Assembly (NCBI GenBank): GCA_963576735.1
Contig: OY755177.1
Coordinates: 2,976,001-3,040,000, forward strand
Direction: 5' to 3'
Origin: Bedellia somnulentella
Lineage: Eukaryota > Arthropoda > Insecta > Lepidoptera > Bedelliidae
DNA length: 64,000 nucleotides
The notes beneath the pieces were generated by a model that saw only the letters and a program-made list of their open reading frames with translations, ran no database searches and had not been told where the DNA came from. The position numbers and the translations under genes are program-made. Below, one piece after another: positions 1-10,604 of this stretch. The number at the start of each line of letters is the position of its first letter. The stretch's first letter is position 1.

Positions 1-78
1 CTTCTAAACAAGCTAACTACGTGAATAAGTTCTTTAGAATCCAAAATTCTATGTAAATTTAGTTAAAGCACAAACAAA

Positions 79-238
79 ATGTTGCTAATAACGTATTTTT
101 GTATATTTCTGATATGTTTGTGTATTACATGGTGCAGTCGGAAGCAAATGTTGAACAGAATGACGGAAAATATGTTGCTACTTTCTGGTGAATTGCCGGT
201 GCTCGGTCATGCTTTACTGCTGCAGAAAAAGAGAGATG
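79..238 (+). CDS. P450 (+) exon 1: start codon and membrane anchor
   Basis: ATG at 79 begins a hydrophobic leader (MLLITYFCIFLICLCITW) typical of an ER-anchored P450, followed by basic residues and the proline/glycine-containing segment GELPVLGHALLLQ. The exon ends in phase 1 at a GTAAAG donor (239). Confidence 0.8.
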
Positions 239-272
239 GTAAAGTTTTTTACAAATAAATAATTCAGATAAG

Positions 273-330
273 CTAATGAGAATAGTCAACTAGTTATTGA
301 GAATGATGGAAACATAGGCAAATTATATAG
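273..330 (+). CDS. P450 (+) exon 2 (proposed)
   Basis: Reading from an AG at 271-272 gives ANENSQLVIENDGNIGKLY in the phase left by exon 1 and ends in phase 2 before a GT at 331, exactly the phase exon 3 needs. The length between GHALLLQ and WFGPKL then matches CYP4-clan P450s. The upstream gap to exon 1 is only 34 bp, too short for a normal insect intron. Confidence 0.55.
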
Positions 331-387
331 GTACTACCAAATTTCCATGATTTCCGAGATGTATGTTTATAAAAACCAACTCAACCT

Positions 388-520
388 CAAACGTTCGCCC
401 CGCATATCCCCGAAAGGGTAGACAGAGGTACTAATACTTCTGAACATCACGTTACACTGTCACCTGGTGTTCAGAGTACCCACGTTTTGCTTCTACCCAC
501 TGAGCTTTCACGGTTTTTAT
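388..520 (-). mobile_element. S1 SINE 3' fragment
   Basis: Reverse of the S1 body: CATATCCCCGAAAGGGTAGA, GAGGTACTAATACTTCTGAA, GTACCCACGTTTTGC. Confidence 0.7.
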
Positions 521-763
521 AAAGGTTTCAAATATTTACCTACATATTATAAAATAGTTATAGAAATATTTGTCTTTATCTGGGTCAATTTCTACAAATC
601 CAGTTTTTTTTTGTAGTTACAATAGTGACGAGCTGTAGTACTACAAAAATAACTGGTGGGAGGTTGTCCAGGGACGTCAATAGTGGAAGAGGGTCTTCTT
701 AAGGTCTTTGGCCAGCAGTGGAATGAACTAGGGTTATGATCAGAATGAAAATCTTCTTCTTCT

Positions 764-862
764 ACTTGTGAAAATCACGTGACATTGTCACCTGGTGTTC
801 AGAGTACCCACGTTTTTCTTGGACAGTGTACTTACATAATAAGGGGCAGGCCTATCGCCGTA
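764..862 (-). mobile_element. S1 SINE internal fragment
   Basis: TCACCTGGTGTTCAGAGTAC and GGGGCAGGCCTATCGCCGTA match the reverse of S1. Confidence 0.65.
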
Positions 863-1197
863 TGAATAAAAATATTAATTATAGAGAAGAAGATATTGGT
901 AACGATGATGATGATTTTAATACAACGGAGTATAAAAATATTTATAAAATTATTCTCACACCTACCGATTGTGTATGCAAAATTCCATATAAAATTGGTT
1001 CAGCAGTTTCGGAGAAGTTTGGTCACAGAAACTGTGGCACGTGTATTTTATATGTTAGACATGGATTTCTCAACTGTCTGTGATTAAAAGGGTCATAAGT
1101 AATACATAAGTAATAAGTTTTTAGTGATAATTTGCTATCAAATATCATAATGTCAGAAACGTTTAGATGTCAGATTTCTTCGGTATTAAAATCTCAA

Positions 1198-1333
1198 GGG
1201 CAAGAACGAGCGCTATTTTATCGACACGATAACGGTTAGAATGAGATGGCAGTATACGATACTAAGTAAGTGCGTAAGAGATGGCTGCTTTATCGCACGC
1301 GATAACTAGTTTAAACACCGTTCGTGCTTGCCC
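1198..1333. mobile_element. Small MITE (GGGCAAGCACGAGC ends), copy 1
   Basis: Inverted ends GGGCAAG-A/C-ACGAGC; core GAGATGGCAGTATACGATAC. One of three copies in the window. Confidence 0.75.
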
Positions 1334-1566
1334 TTCTGATCTATCCAAAATAGTAACTGAAAAACACACACACACACATATATGAAAATTAAATTGAATT
1401 ACAAAAAGAGGGGTGAGTAATGCGGGGGTGAGTACTCTACCGAGCCTAGGGCTACGTAAAATTGGCATGTCACAGTGTCTCTTAGAAAACTTCTTAGACA
1501 TAGCTAAAACGGTTCTTATTAAATTGGGTGTATACATTCAGTGGACCAGAAAATAACATGTAAATT

Positions 1567-1764
1567 TAAGAGGCGACTAACGGTATTGGGGCTTTAAGGG
1601 ATTTTTGGGCGATGCGGTTGGAGACCCATCACCAACAACCTCTATTTTACTATCTTTTCCCCACGCAACTTCCAAAGGTGGCTGAGGAATGTCTCATTCC
1701 CTAGCTCTGGCTACCCCTTCAAGGTATTTATAGCCGTGAGTATATGTATGCATGTATGTATGTC
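1567..1764 (+). repeat. R1 repeat, 3' part
   Basis: R1 is a ~240-bp family running from GCTGTGTAGTGTCGGCTTAG through GGGCGATGCGGTTGGAGACC and CCACTCAACTTCCAAAAGTG to ATAGCCGTGAGTATATGTAT, ending in TATG repeats. The 5' end can pair GTAGTG with CACTAC. This copy starts at AGAGGCGACTAACGG. Confidence 0.85.
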
Positions 1765-2015
1765 CTATATTTATCTCAGCTCATATATGTTCCCACCGCG
1801 GGAAACAAAAACCTTTTCTTTTCATATCCTGAATAGGGTGATTTGGTCGTAGTCCACCGTGCTGGCCTAGTGCGGGTAGACTAGGCGGGTAGGTAAGCGG
1901 TGAGGTAGTCGGTACTACTATCGTGATTTAACATGCTTTCGTTTATTTATTGTGTTCTCGAAAACTTATAAACGTATATTTACTTTAAAACTATTCAATT
2001 TAAGTTTTCTATGAT

Positions 2016-2138
2016 GCTGTGCAGTGTCGGCTTAGAATAGCACTAACCCCTTCTTTCTATGGACACCGTCGAAGCGAGTAGGGGATTTTTATGTGGCAGT
2101 CCTTGGAGATCTATCACCAACCATTCTATATTTACCTA
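2016..2138 (+). repeat. R1 repeat, 5' half
   Basis: GCTGTGCAGTGTCGGCTTAG to ATCACCAACCATTCTATATT. Confidence 0.75.
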
Positions 2139-2328
2139 AAAATATAGTTTTTTTTTGTTACGAGGGTTTTTTACATCTATTGTATACTTACTCTCCCTTT
2201 CCATTTGAGTAAAAGTATTTTTTAGATTAACTTTATTTGTCAATAAATCAGATTATTAAAAAAAAAACATAATTTTGAAAATAATTAGTCTTCATATTTA
2301 TTTAAATAATTTTATGGTTTTATTTCAG

Positions 2329-2354
2329 TTGGTTTGGACCGAAATTAATTATCG
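2329..2354 (+). CDS. P450 (+) exon 3, 26 bp microexon
   Basis: TTTCAG acceptor and GTAAGT donor flank 26 bp that encode WFGPKLII when read in phase with exons 2 and 4, the conserved beta-strand 1 region of CYP4-clan P450s. A foldback-element end starts only a few bases after the donor. Confidence 0.7.
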
Positions 2355-2356
2355 GT

Positions 2357-2410
2357 AAGTATTTATTAGTAATAATCCCCACATGAGGTTTTCATGAACA
2401 AAAACATTAA
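2357..2410 (-). mobile_element. Foldback/tRNA-like family F1, terminal fragment
   Basis: ATTAGTAATAATCCCCACAT GAGGTTTTCATGAACAAAAA, the F1 end. It abuts the donor site of P450 exon 3. Confidence 0.7.
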
Positions 2411-2489
2411 AATTAAGTAATTATTATCATATTTATCATCAGGCAATAGTAGATACAACCACTGGACATAGGCCACATTTGCCGCGACG

Positions 2490-3420
2490 ACTTTTTGTAC
2501 AATTACAGAAGATTGTGTTTAGTAGATTATCGGGTGCTGGTGGTATTAAAGATGTTATTGGCTGCCTGCAGTATACTATTTTTTACTCCCAACCCCACTG
2601 TTCTAGATCAATTTCTCTTCCTAGCCAGATTTGTTATTGACAATACACTAGATAAAAATGTTGTTTAGCTGCTGAAGAAGTAGGTGCTAATAATGGAAAT
2701 TTTACAGCTGTACTTCGCTTTGTTAGTTTAGCAAGCAATTATTTATCGATATTTCTGATTTTGGAGCACCGTACATTACGGTTTAAAATAGCTAAAATTA
2801 CTGGACTATACACAACCAAAACTTAGAAAGCCCCATTTTGGTCACCTCTTAATAAGTCTTAGGATATTTATTTTCTGAGCACGACTTTTCACGACCTAAT
2901 AGAGTAATCACTCATTTATACTTATGTGGGTAGTATTTTATTCGTCTGCATAGTGTTAAATTGCTCGCATACAACAATAAAACGTGAGAATACAGTCTTA
3001 TTTTAACACTTTATTTTCAGTGCTCTGTTATAAGTTTACTTCGCTAGATTTTCGAAATACATTCTCTTCTCGAGTGTTGTAAAGGAACAACACAGCATTT
3101 TCAGTAAAGTAACTTTGTAGGAAATTGCATTCGCTTATGCAATATAAAACTTGTTCTATATGGATTTGTTAAGTTGAATGTGTGAAAGAGTAATTTCTTG
3201 TCTTGGATATTGCGGTACTAAACTGGTTGGTGTATTGTAAAGATATTTATGTTATTTTTATGTGTTAACACACTTTGATGCTTATGCGGAGATGTAGGAC
3301 CGATCAAAGAAATTAATTATTATGGAGATTATGACGCGATTTTGAATGAACATAAATATTTTGAAACGTAATTTTGTATTTTGGAAATCTTTTCTATTTT
3401 GATTTTATTCGTATTTTTTT
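2490..3420. other. Intron sequence, nothing recognised
   Basis: AT-rich intron of the + strand P450. CCACTGGACATAGGCC near 2459-2474 resembles an RTE LINE 3' end, otherwise no motif. Confidence 0.5.
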
Positions 3421-3431
3421 AGTTATTACAG

Positions 3432-3533
3432 ATCCAGACCTGGTTGCGACTGTCAGCAATACATTTATGGAAAAAAACTATTTTTACAAATTTGCAAGGC
3501 CTTGGCTCGGCAATGGATTAATTACTGCTGAAG
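3432..3533 (+). CDS. P450 (+) exon 4
   Basis: Encodes DPDLVATVSNTFMEKNYF then YKFARPWLGNGLITAE between TTACAG and GTAAAA. This is the helix B to C segment; the WLGNGL motif is highly conserved in CYP4-clan proteins. Confidence 0.9.
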
Positions 3534-4093
3534 GTAAAACTTAGGATTATAATATTTTTTTTGATAAATTTTGCACCGGCTTAGCCAAGTTTTTATCATA
3601 TATGATTTTGATACAGACGAGTCACACACGCGAGTAAGACGGAGATCATACATGTTTGTGTGTGTAAAGGCTCTATGAATAACGAAGCAGTTTAGCCGTA
3701 CAGATAACTCTTTATCACACACCACAGTTATATCTTTTTAGAAACATTATTTTCGTAAATCTATTTTTTTTCCTTTTTTGATGTAGAAAAAGAGATTTCA
3801 ATTCTATTCTATTCTATTGATGAAGAAAATGTTTTAGTTGTAAGTATGGGGAGATTTTTGTCATCATGTTCATTTGACTATCGAGTTTCAACTGTGTAGA
3901 TGCATATTAAAAAAAGAACATATATTGTTAAAAACAAATAAATATCCGGGGCATATTATAAGATTAAAAAAACACTATTGTATTTTTTATCTACAAATAT
4001 ATTTATTTATTTTTTTTATTTTTTTTTAAATATTTTAATACTTGAGTAATATACTTTGCGGGAAATCATTAGGGTAACTAGATCACTTACTGT

Positions 4094-4760
4094 AGAAACT
4101 CTATAGTATTTGTGTGAAAAATATTTTTAACCGACTTCAAAAAAGGAGGTTCTCAGTTTGATTGTTAGTATGTATGTATGTATGTTTGTATGTATGTATA
4201 ATTGTCCGCGATTATCTCGAGTTTGGCTTAAGCTATTTGGATGCGGTTTTTAGAACAGTATTCGTTACATTTAGGAGAAGGTTTTAGTGCCTTAACCGAC
4301 CAAAAAAAGAAAGGGGGTTCTGTGTTTGACCTGTATGTATGTCTGTTGGTCCGCGATTATCTCACGTTTAGCTTAAGCTATTTGGATGCGGTTTTTAGAA
4401 AAGTATTCGTTACCTTTAGAAGATGGGTTAAGTGATTTAACCGACTCTAAAAGAAAGGAGGTTCTGTGTTTGACCTGCATGTATGTATGTTGGTCGGCCA
4501 TTATCTCGCGTTTCGCTTAAGCTATTTAGATGCGATTTTCAGAAAAGTACTTGTTACTTTCAGGACAAGGTTTTAGTGATCTAACCGTCTCAAAAAAAGA
4601 GTTTCTGAGTTTCACCTATAAGTATGTATGTAAGTTATTATTAGACAAAGAATTATCAGTTTATGTTATTACATTCAGGAGAAGGTTTAAGTTCTTTAAC
4701 CATTTCGAAAAAAAGGAGGTTTCTTAGTTTGAAATATAAGTATGTATGTAAAGTTATCAA
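4094..4760 (+). repeat. Tandem array of ~145-160-bp units (ACCGACTTCAAAAAAGG)
   Basis: Unit starts recur near 4131, 4296, 4440, 4584 and 4699. Each has a purine-rich GGAGGTTCT, TATGTATGT repeats, and TTAAGCTATTTGGATGCGGT. Units decay toward the right. No coding function is seen in the short ORFs it creates. Confidence 0.8.
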
Positions 4761-5134
4761 TACTAGACAGACATTTATCAATATAATGTTAATAAAGTTT
4801 TTTTATTAGTAATAAACAGAGTTACTAAATTATTAAACAAAAAAGTATATAAAAACATGAATAAATTACTCTTAATTATATTAAAGAAAAAAATATATAT
4901 TGCAACATCATGTTTTTCATCCTGGTCATTTCAATCAAGGCTCTTTCGTCATGGGGATGGTTAAGTAATTTCTTTGAATCTATATCACTTAAAGCCATCT
5001 CATCAAGGGATTTTACACGACTCAACGCTACATATATATAAGTGTGTTTCTTTGCATTTGTGATAGGTGAACTTCTCTTTGCTCATCTGTTTCGGCAGCA
5101 AGAGCAGCACGCTGACGATCTCTTTCATTCTGAA

Positions 5135-5263
5135 GGGCAAGCACGAGTTATCGACACGATATCGGTTAAAATGAGATGGCAGTATACGATACTAAGTAAG
5201 TGCGTAAAAGATGGCTGCTTTATGCCACGCGATAACTAGTTAAAATACGGCTCGTGCTTGCCC
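5135..5263. mobile_element. Small MITE (GGGCAAGCACGAGC ends), copy 2
   Basis: Same ends and core as 1198-1333, in the + strand P450 intron. Confidence 0.78.
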
Positions 5264-5524
5264 TGCTGAAGTCTTTGTTTTTTTTCGATGGGTGTTTCGT
5301 TCTCCCTTACGCGACTTTTCCTTAAAGCATCCTTTGATTTTCTATCTAGGCCCACAGGTAAAAAAAATAGTAACAAGTAAGCTAAAGTCATTATAACAAA
5401 TATAATAACTACCTGTTTCTAAAACTATAAAATAAACGGACAGTAAAACTTATCTCTAAAAAACTATCACTAATTCACTAAAAAAACTCAGAGTGATTTA
5501 AGAACTTATCACTAAAAAGTATAA

Positions 5525-6927
5525 AATAAAAAAGAAAAACAAAAACTTCAAATTAAAAACTAAACAGAAAAATTTAATATTATTATTTTTTATTTAAAAA
5601 AGAACCGCCTTCAAAAATCCAACTGAAAAGTATAAAATATTTTTTATTTATTTTATTATGTACAACTATATTCAACTTCTTCTTTTTGAAGTCGGTGCCA
5701 AACAGACAAATGCAAAATGAAAATTGCTACATAGAAAAAACCATACGAATAATAAATCAATCGATAGTGCCTCAACAACAGTAGGTAACACAATCGCGCT
5801 CAAAAATCAAGAAATTTCATCCGCTCGCAACGACCGACGTCGCTTTATAAAGGATGGAATTGGGGGACAGTGAGCGGTGCTTAGCCTGCTGCTCCGCAGA
5901 GAAATTATCATAATATACATGTCACTGTAAAACTGTAAATACTAGTAAATTATAATTTAAGATAGATAGCGAGATAGTAAACTAACGTTAAGTTAGGTTA
6001 TGTAAGATTATCAGATTTCAAACTAACGGAATTAACAATTCGACAGGGACATGCATGCACCGAGTTGGCACAACCAAAACTCCTAACGCTTTGTAAAAAG
6101 ACGATCGAGAATCTAAATCACTACATAGTATAAAACAAAGTCGCTTTCTCTATCTATGTCTGGGATATAGGGACATCCTTATGTATACTTTAATCTGTAA
6201 AACTACGAAATTAATTTTGATACGAATTTTTTGATTAATTTATTAAAAAGGAAGGTTTATAAGGATGGTATACGCTGATGGGGTGGAGAACTTGTTCTTC
6301 TTTGTCATGAAAATTGGTTTGGCACCGACTTCAAAAAGAAGAAGTTGAATATAGTTGTACATAATAAAATAAATAAAAAATATTTTATACTTTTCAGTTG
6401 GATTTTTGAAGGCGGTTCTTTTTTAAATAAAAAATAATAATATTTAATTTTTCTGTTTAGTTTTTAAGGGCCTCCCCGCATTTTGCAGCTATTGCGCTCA
6501 CTCTTACGTCAAATTTACTGAGAGTGACAGGGACGGAAAAAACGCGCGCGCAGGATAAATGTAGTTTATTTAGTTTTATTGAATAACTATAATGTTTAAG
6601 TGAAAAGTTAAACATCAAAGTTACAGATCTTAAAGCTACGCGTATATAGACACATAATGAGTTCACATGTATGTTATGCCAGTGGAGCCTATACGGTTTT
6701 TATGAAAACAAAGCATGTTCAAATTCAATTTTTTTCATCATATTTTTCAACAAATTATTAAAATGTTAAACATCAAATTTTAACACCATGAACTAATCAC
6801 CAACATATATTTTATTCATGTAATATCAATATCATCAAATCGGACTTTATAGAATTTCAAAACAATCAATATCAACCTATTTTTCCGGGGACGCCCTTAA
6901 TTTTAAGTTTTTGTTTTTCTTTTTTTA
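5525..6927. mobile_element. Long inverted-repeat element (about 180-bp arms) with a nested MITE
   Basis: Left arm 5525-5706; right arm 6313-6467 continued at 6901-6927 after the nested TTAA MITE. Arms contain GGCACCGACTTCAAAAAGAA and GTACAACTATATTCAACTTC (opposite orientations). The 600-bp core has no ORF. Confidence 0.8.
6468..6896. mobile_element. TTAA-flanked MITE (piggyBac-type target)
   Basis: 429 bp between TTAA repeats (6464-6467, 6897-6900). The ends are GGGCCTCCCCG and, inverted, GGGCGTCCCCG. It interrupts the right arm of a larger inverted-repeat element. Confidence 0.75.
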
Positions 6928-7143
6928 ACAAGTTAATTTGGTCTATCCAGATTTCATTCATACATTTGAACATATGTATGAAATTTATGTGTACGAATGT
7001 GATATTTATGACATAATTATTATGAACAACATATTTTTAACTGACCTCGCCTACCTCATCGTCGTGAATAAAATAAAATTAAAACTGTTTTGTCACTACA
7101 TATTAAATTTTTCAATTAGTTATCCGGTTGTATGTGAAGGCGT

Positions 7144-8175
7144 CAAATCCACTTAAACTAAATTACAAACTGAACAGCACACGTAATTCTTACTCCTGTC
7201 AAAGCAATTACCAACTTAAAGTTTCCTTTGAGCTCTGTATTACTGGAATCGTATACGACTCGTCGTACCTGACTATTCTTTTACAGTCAAATTACCTTTG
7301 TGCTGGAATATATAGAAAACACTTTAAGTACAGGATCAACTACAGTTTATAATATAGGATCAACTACCGTTTATAAACACATGTCTATAGTTTATAGAAT
7401 AAGAAATGAAATTAGTGACTTGGGTTGTTTAATTTTTAAATTTTATGTTTAGTTTTAAATAATATATAATCTTTTGGAATGGGCATAAAGCAATTCAACT
7501 TATTTGAGCTTGATACTTTCACAATACCTACATATCTACTTTACACTCCCAGTCTCTTACCTAGTAAGTTATGATTTATTGGAACGGCATACGAAGATAA
7601 TTGATATAAAAATCACAAATCTACATGGTAGTAAAATGGCCATCAAATAGGCTGATAAATATATATGTCTTATAAATCCACTTAAACTAAATTAAAACTG
7701 AACAGCACACGTAATTCTTACTCCTGTCGAAGCAATTACCAACTTAAAGTTTCCTTTGAGCTCTGTATTACTGGATCGTATACGACTCGTCGTACCTGTT
7801 TGTTCTTTGCAGTCAAAGAGATCAGTACCTTAGTGCTGGAATATATAGAAAATAGTTTAAGTATATGATCAAGTACCGTTTATAAACACATGTATATAGT
7901 TTGTGGAAATAGGAATGGAATTAGTGACTCGGGTTGTTTAATTATCGAATTCTATATCCAGTATTTTATTAAAGATTAACTTTTAGAAAATGCAGAAAGC
8001 AGTTTATCCTTAGTAATTACAATTTGATTCCCTTCACAATACCTTTCTACTTCATAGACTTTATAGTCCCAAATTGTATCTGCTCAGAAACTGAAAATTT
8101 ATCAAAACGTACTAAGATAATGAAAATATAAATCGCAAAGCACCAACTTAACGATACTAAAATTTACTAAACAGT
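7144..8175 (+). repeat. Tandem duplication, ~530-bp unit, diverged
   Basis: 7144-7673 and 7674-8175 share AATCCACTTAAACTAAATTA, AGTTTCCTTTGAGCTCTGTA, CGTATACGACTCGTCGTACC and ACTACCGTTTATAAACACAT in order. Not recognised as part of a known family. Confidence 0.8.
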
Positions 8176-8471
8176 AAATTTAACTATCGTTTAGTAATCA
8201 AAGAGACAGAAAACCACATCTTGTATAAGGTCTTATGTTCCATTCACAAATGTAATATTTCCTTTTGTCAATTGATTTATTTAAATGTCAGTAACAAAAT
8301 AATAATAAAGTACCTAATATTATTTTAAAAGTTTCAATTGAAGTATGAGCATGTATCAAGTGTTTTTTGGTTGTCAAAGAATTTGAATTCAAACACTACT
8401 GCTTACATAAACAAGTTCCACTGGACTTTATTCAAAAACTTCTACCAGCTGAATAAAAATATTCCTTTCAG

Positions 8472-8657
8472 GTTCAACTTGGAAAACTCACCGAAAACTA
8501 CTGAATCCCTGCTTTAATTTGCAATTACTAAACGAATTCGTGACCGTTTTCAATGAGCAAGGCAAAAAACTTGTTGAAGCATTGAACGGTGAAGTTTGGG
8601 CTGGTTTAACAAATCTATGGCCATATTTACAGGATAAGGCTCTCGAAGATATTTGCC
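8472..8657 (+). CDS. P450 (+) exon 5, helix C-E region
   Basis: CTTTCAG acceptor at 8471, GTGAGT donor at 8658. Encodes STWKTHRKLLNPCF (helix C, W-x3-R-K heme propionate contact) through DKALEDIC. It parallels the - strand gene exon at 62125-62307 in length and phase (186 versus 183 bp). Confidence 0.92.
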
Positions 8658-8716
8658 GTGAGTTTTAAAATAAATGCTAATAGTTACTAACACAAATATT
8701 AGATTGTGGATTTAAT

Positions 8717-8932
8717 GCCGTGTAGTACCGGCTTAAAATATCACTACCGCTTTCTGCCCACAGATGTCGTAGCGACTAATATGCGGTTGGGGACCTATCA
8801 CCAACGATACTTTATTTCTACCACCTTGTCCCCTATCAATGTCCTGATGTGACTGAGGAGTTTCTACCTCTGAAGCTCTGGCTATCCCTTCCTGGGATTC
8901 AGTCTAACTGAGTATATGTATGTATGTATTTG
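8717..8932 (+). repeat. R1 repeat
   Basis: Diverged full-length copy in the + P450 intron. The next bases, TTGCAGGCTAAAGCTCTCGACGATATTTG in part, duplicate the end of exon 5. Confidence 0.8.
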
Positions 8933-8933
8933 C

Positions 8934-9012
8934 AGGCTAAAGCTCTCGACGATATTTGTTGTAAGTTCCCAAATGCTAATAGTTTCCAACACAAATATTA
9001 CAGTCTGGATTT
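8934..9012 (+). pseudogene. Duplicate of the end of P450 exon 5 and following intron
   Basis: GCTAAAGCTCTCGACGATAT TTGTTGTAAGTTCC and AATGCTAATAGTTTCCAACACAAATATTA repeat 8633-8705 (GATAAGGCTCTCGAAGATAT, AATGCTAATAGTTACTAACA). A partial exon copy flanks the R1 insertion, so the R1 element sits inside a ~70-bp direct repeat of exon/intron boundary. Confidence 0.7.
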
Positions 9013-9087
9013 AATTCATTCTCGTTTGTTACATTCAGGATCTAGTTTCAGTTTAGTATAATTGAACTAACCCTATTATTTACAGCG

Positions 9088-9173
9088 TGTTTCAAACTCA
9101 GACGTTCACGCTGTACATTCCCGAAGGGGTTGGCAGAGGTATAAATACTTCAATACAAAATAATCACATGGTC
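9088..9173 (-). mobile_element. S1 SINE fragment, host of the F1 insertion
   Basis: GACGTTCACGCTGTACATTC CCGAAGGGGTTGGCAGAGGT (S1 reverse). S1-like sequence resumes after the F1 element (CACATGGTGTTCAGAGTCCA at about 9579-9598). Confidence 0.65.
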
Positions 9174-9575
9174 ATAAATAAAAGATGTTATTAAAGGAAA
9201 GAAAAATTTCGACAATGGCGGGGTGCGAACCCGCGACCTTCGGGTATACGCCCCCGTCGCTCTGCCAACTGAGCCACAGTGTCAGTTGGCATCCAGCGCG
9301 AAATTTCTCTATCCTTTGTTTCTTTTTTACACGTTCAAGTAGTGTTTGCGTTTCCTACCTCCGAATTTTTAACTAATTCGGACGGCCACTTGTCTATCTT
9401 TTCAGATAGAATGCAAATGTTGGAAACGCCTAACTATCACATAATTTAATGTTTTTTGACATGAATTCCTCATGTGGGGATTATTACTCATAAATTTTTC
9501 TTTCCTTTAATAACATCTTTTATTTATGAGTAATAATCCCCACATGAGGAATTCATGTCAAAAAACATTAAATTA
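9173..9575 (-). mobile_element. F1 element with tRNA-like cassette and 53-bp terminal palindrome
   Basis: Flanking ATAATCACATGG (9162-9173, and again just after 9575) looks like a 12-bp target duplication. It contains a reversed tRNA-like cassette (9208-9288) with box-B-like GGGTTCGCACCCCGC when read on the - strand. At 9442-9494 and 9523-9575 there is an uninterrupted 53-bp inverted repeat. Confidence 0.7.
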
Positions 9576-9933
9576 TAATCACATGGTGTTCAGAGTCCAC
9601 GTTTTGCTTTCAGGGTGTATTTTGATATGAGGTTTTATTATGATATAGAATATGAGGGTTCTAAACTTCTAGTATTTCATTACAAAATTATTAATTGTAC
9701 CTACTTTGGTCTTATTTAAAACAAAAAGGAAATTGAGTTTTGTCAAGATCATATACGTAGCTATAAATGATCTGTGTGTGTGTGTGAATGATCTCTATAG
9801 AAAATGGCGTAAGATATATATATAAAAAAAACTATAACTCTTTAAATTCTTTTTTAAGGTAACTTGCTTTGTCTGATAGGACCGTGAAGTTTATGATTTA
9901 AAATTCATCTGTTTTTTTTATATTACTTTACAG

Positions 9934-10127
9934 AAACCACTTTAGGCTTTGAAGCTACGGATGAAGAGAGCAAATCAGAATACATTAAAGTTATAAATGA
10001 AATGCTGGAACACCTTGTCGACCGATTGACAGATTTGAGATATCATTTGTACATTGTCTATAATTTGTCACAAAAAAATACGGAACAGGACAGACTTCTT
10101 GGCATACTGAAGAAAATTACTAGAAAC
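9934..10127 (+). CDS. P450 (+) exon 6, helix F-G region
   Basis: Starts after TTTACAG and encodes QTTLGFEATDEESKSEYIKV onwards to LGILKKITRN, ending phase 0 at a GTCAGT donor (10128). The matching exon of the - strand P450 (58571-58767) is 197 bp with the same phases. An R1 repeat begins about 40 bp after the donor. Read-through would stop at a TGA 40 bp downstream. Confidence 0.85.
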
Positions 10128-10170
10128 GTCAGTATTGGACTCATTAAACAAAAGCGATCATTAGAATGAA

Positions 10171-10373
10171 GCTGTGTGGCGTCGGCTAAAAATAACACTA
10201 ACCTATTTTCCCCGTGGTTTTCCAAAGACAACAAAGAGCATTGGGGCTTTTAAGTGATTTTTAGGCGATGTGGTTGGAGAATTTTGTTTTTACAATATTA
10301 TTGCCTAAAGCGGCTAAGGAATATCTGATTCTGAATTTGTTCGCCTTTTTAAGATTTGTTACCGTGAATATAC
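10171..10373 (+). repeat. R1 repeat after P450 exon 6
   Basis: Starts GCTGTGTGGCGTCGGCTAAA, diverged, ending ACCGTGAATATAC. Confidence 0.75.
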
Positions 10374-10403
10374 ACTATTTATATTCTATATGCTAAAAAT
10401 AAA

Positions 10404-10500
10404 TACATGCATTCATATACTCACGGCTATAAATCTCTAAAAGGTAGCCAGAGCACTTTTAGAAGTTAAGTGGAGAAAAGATTGTAAAATAAAATAAGTC
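10404..10500 (-). repeat. R1 repeat, partial
   Basis: CATATACTCACGGCTATAAA to TGGAGAAAAGATTGT. Confidence 0.7.
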
Positions 10501-10604
10501 CTAATTATTGCAAAAATAACAGCTAAATGCATCCATATTTGTCAAGTTCCGTTTGAACAAAACATGCAAGCAAAATAAAGGCAGCCAGATGTAGATAATA
10601 TATA

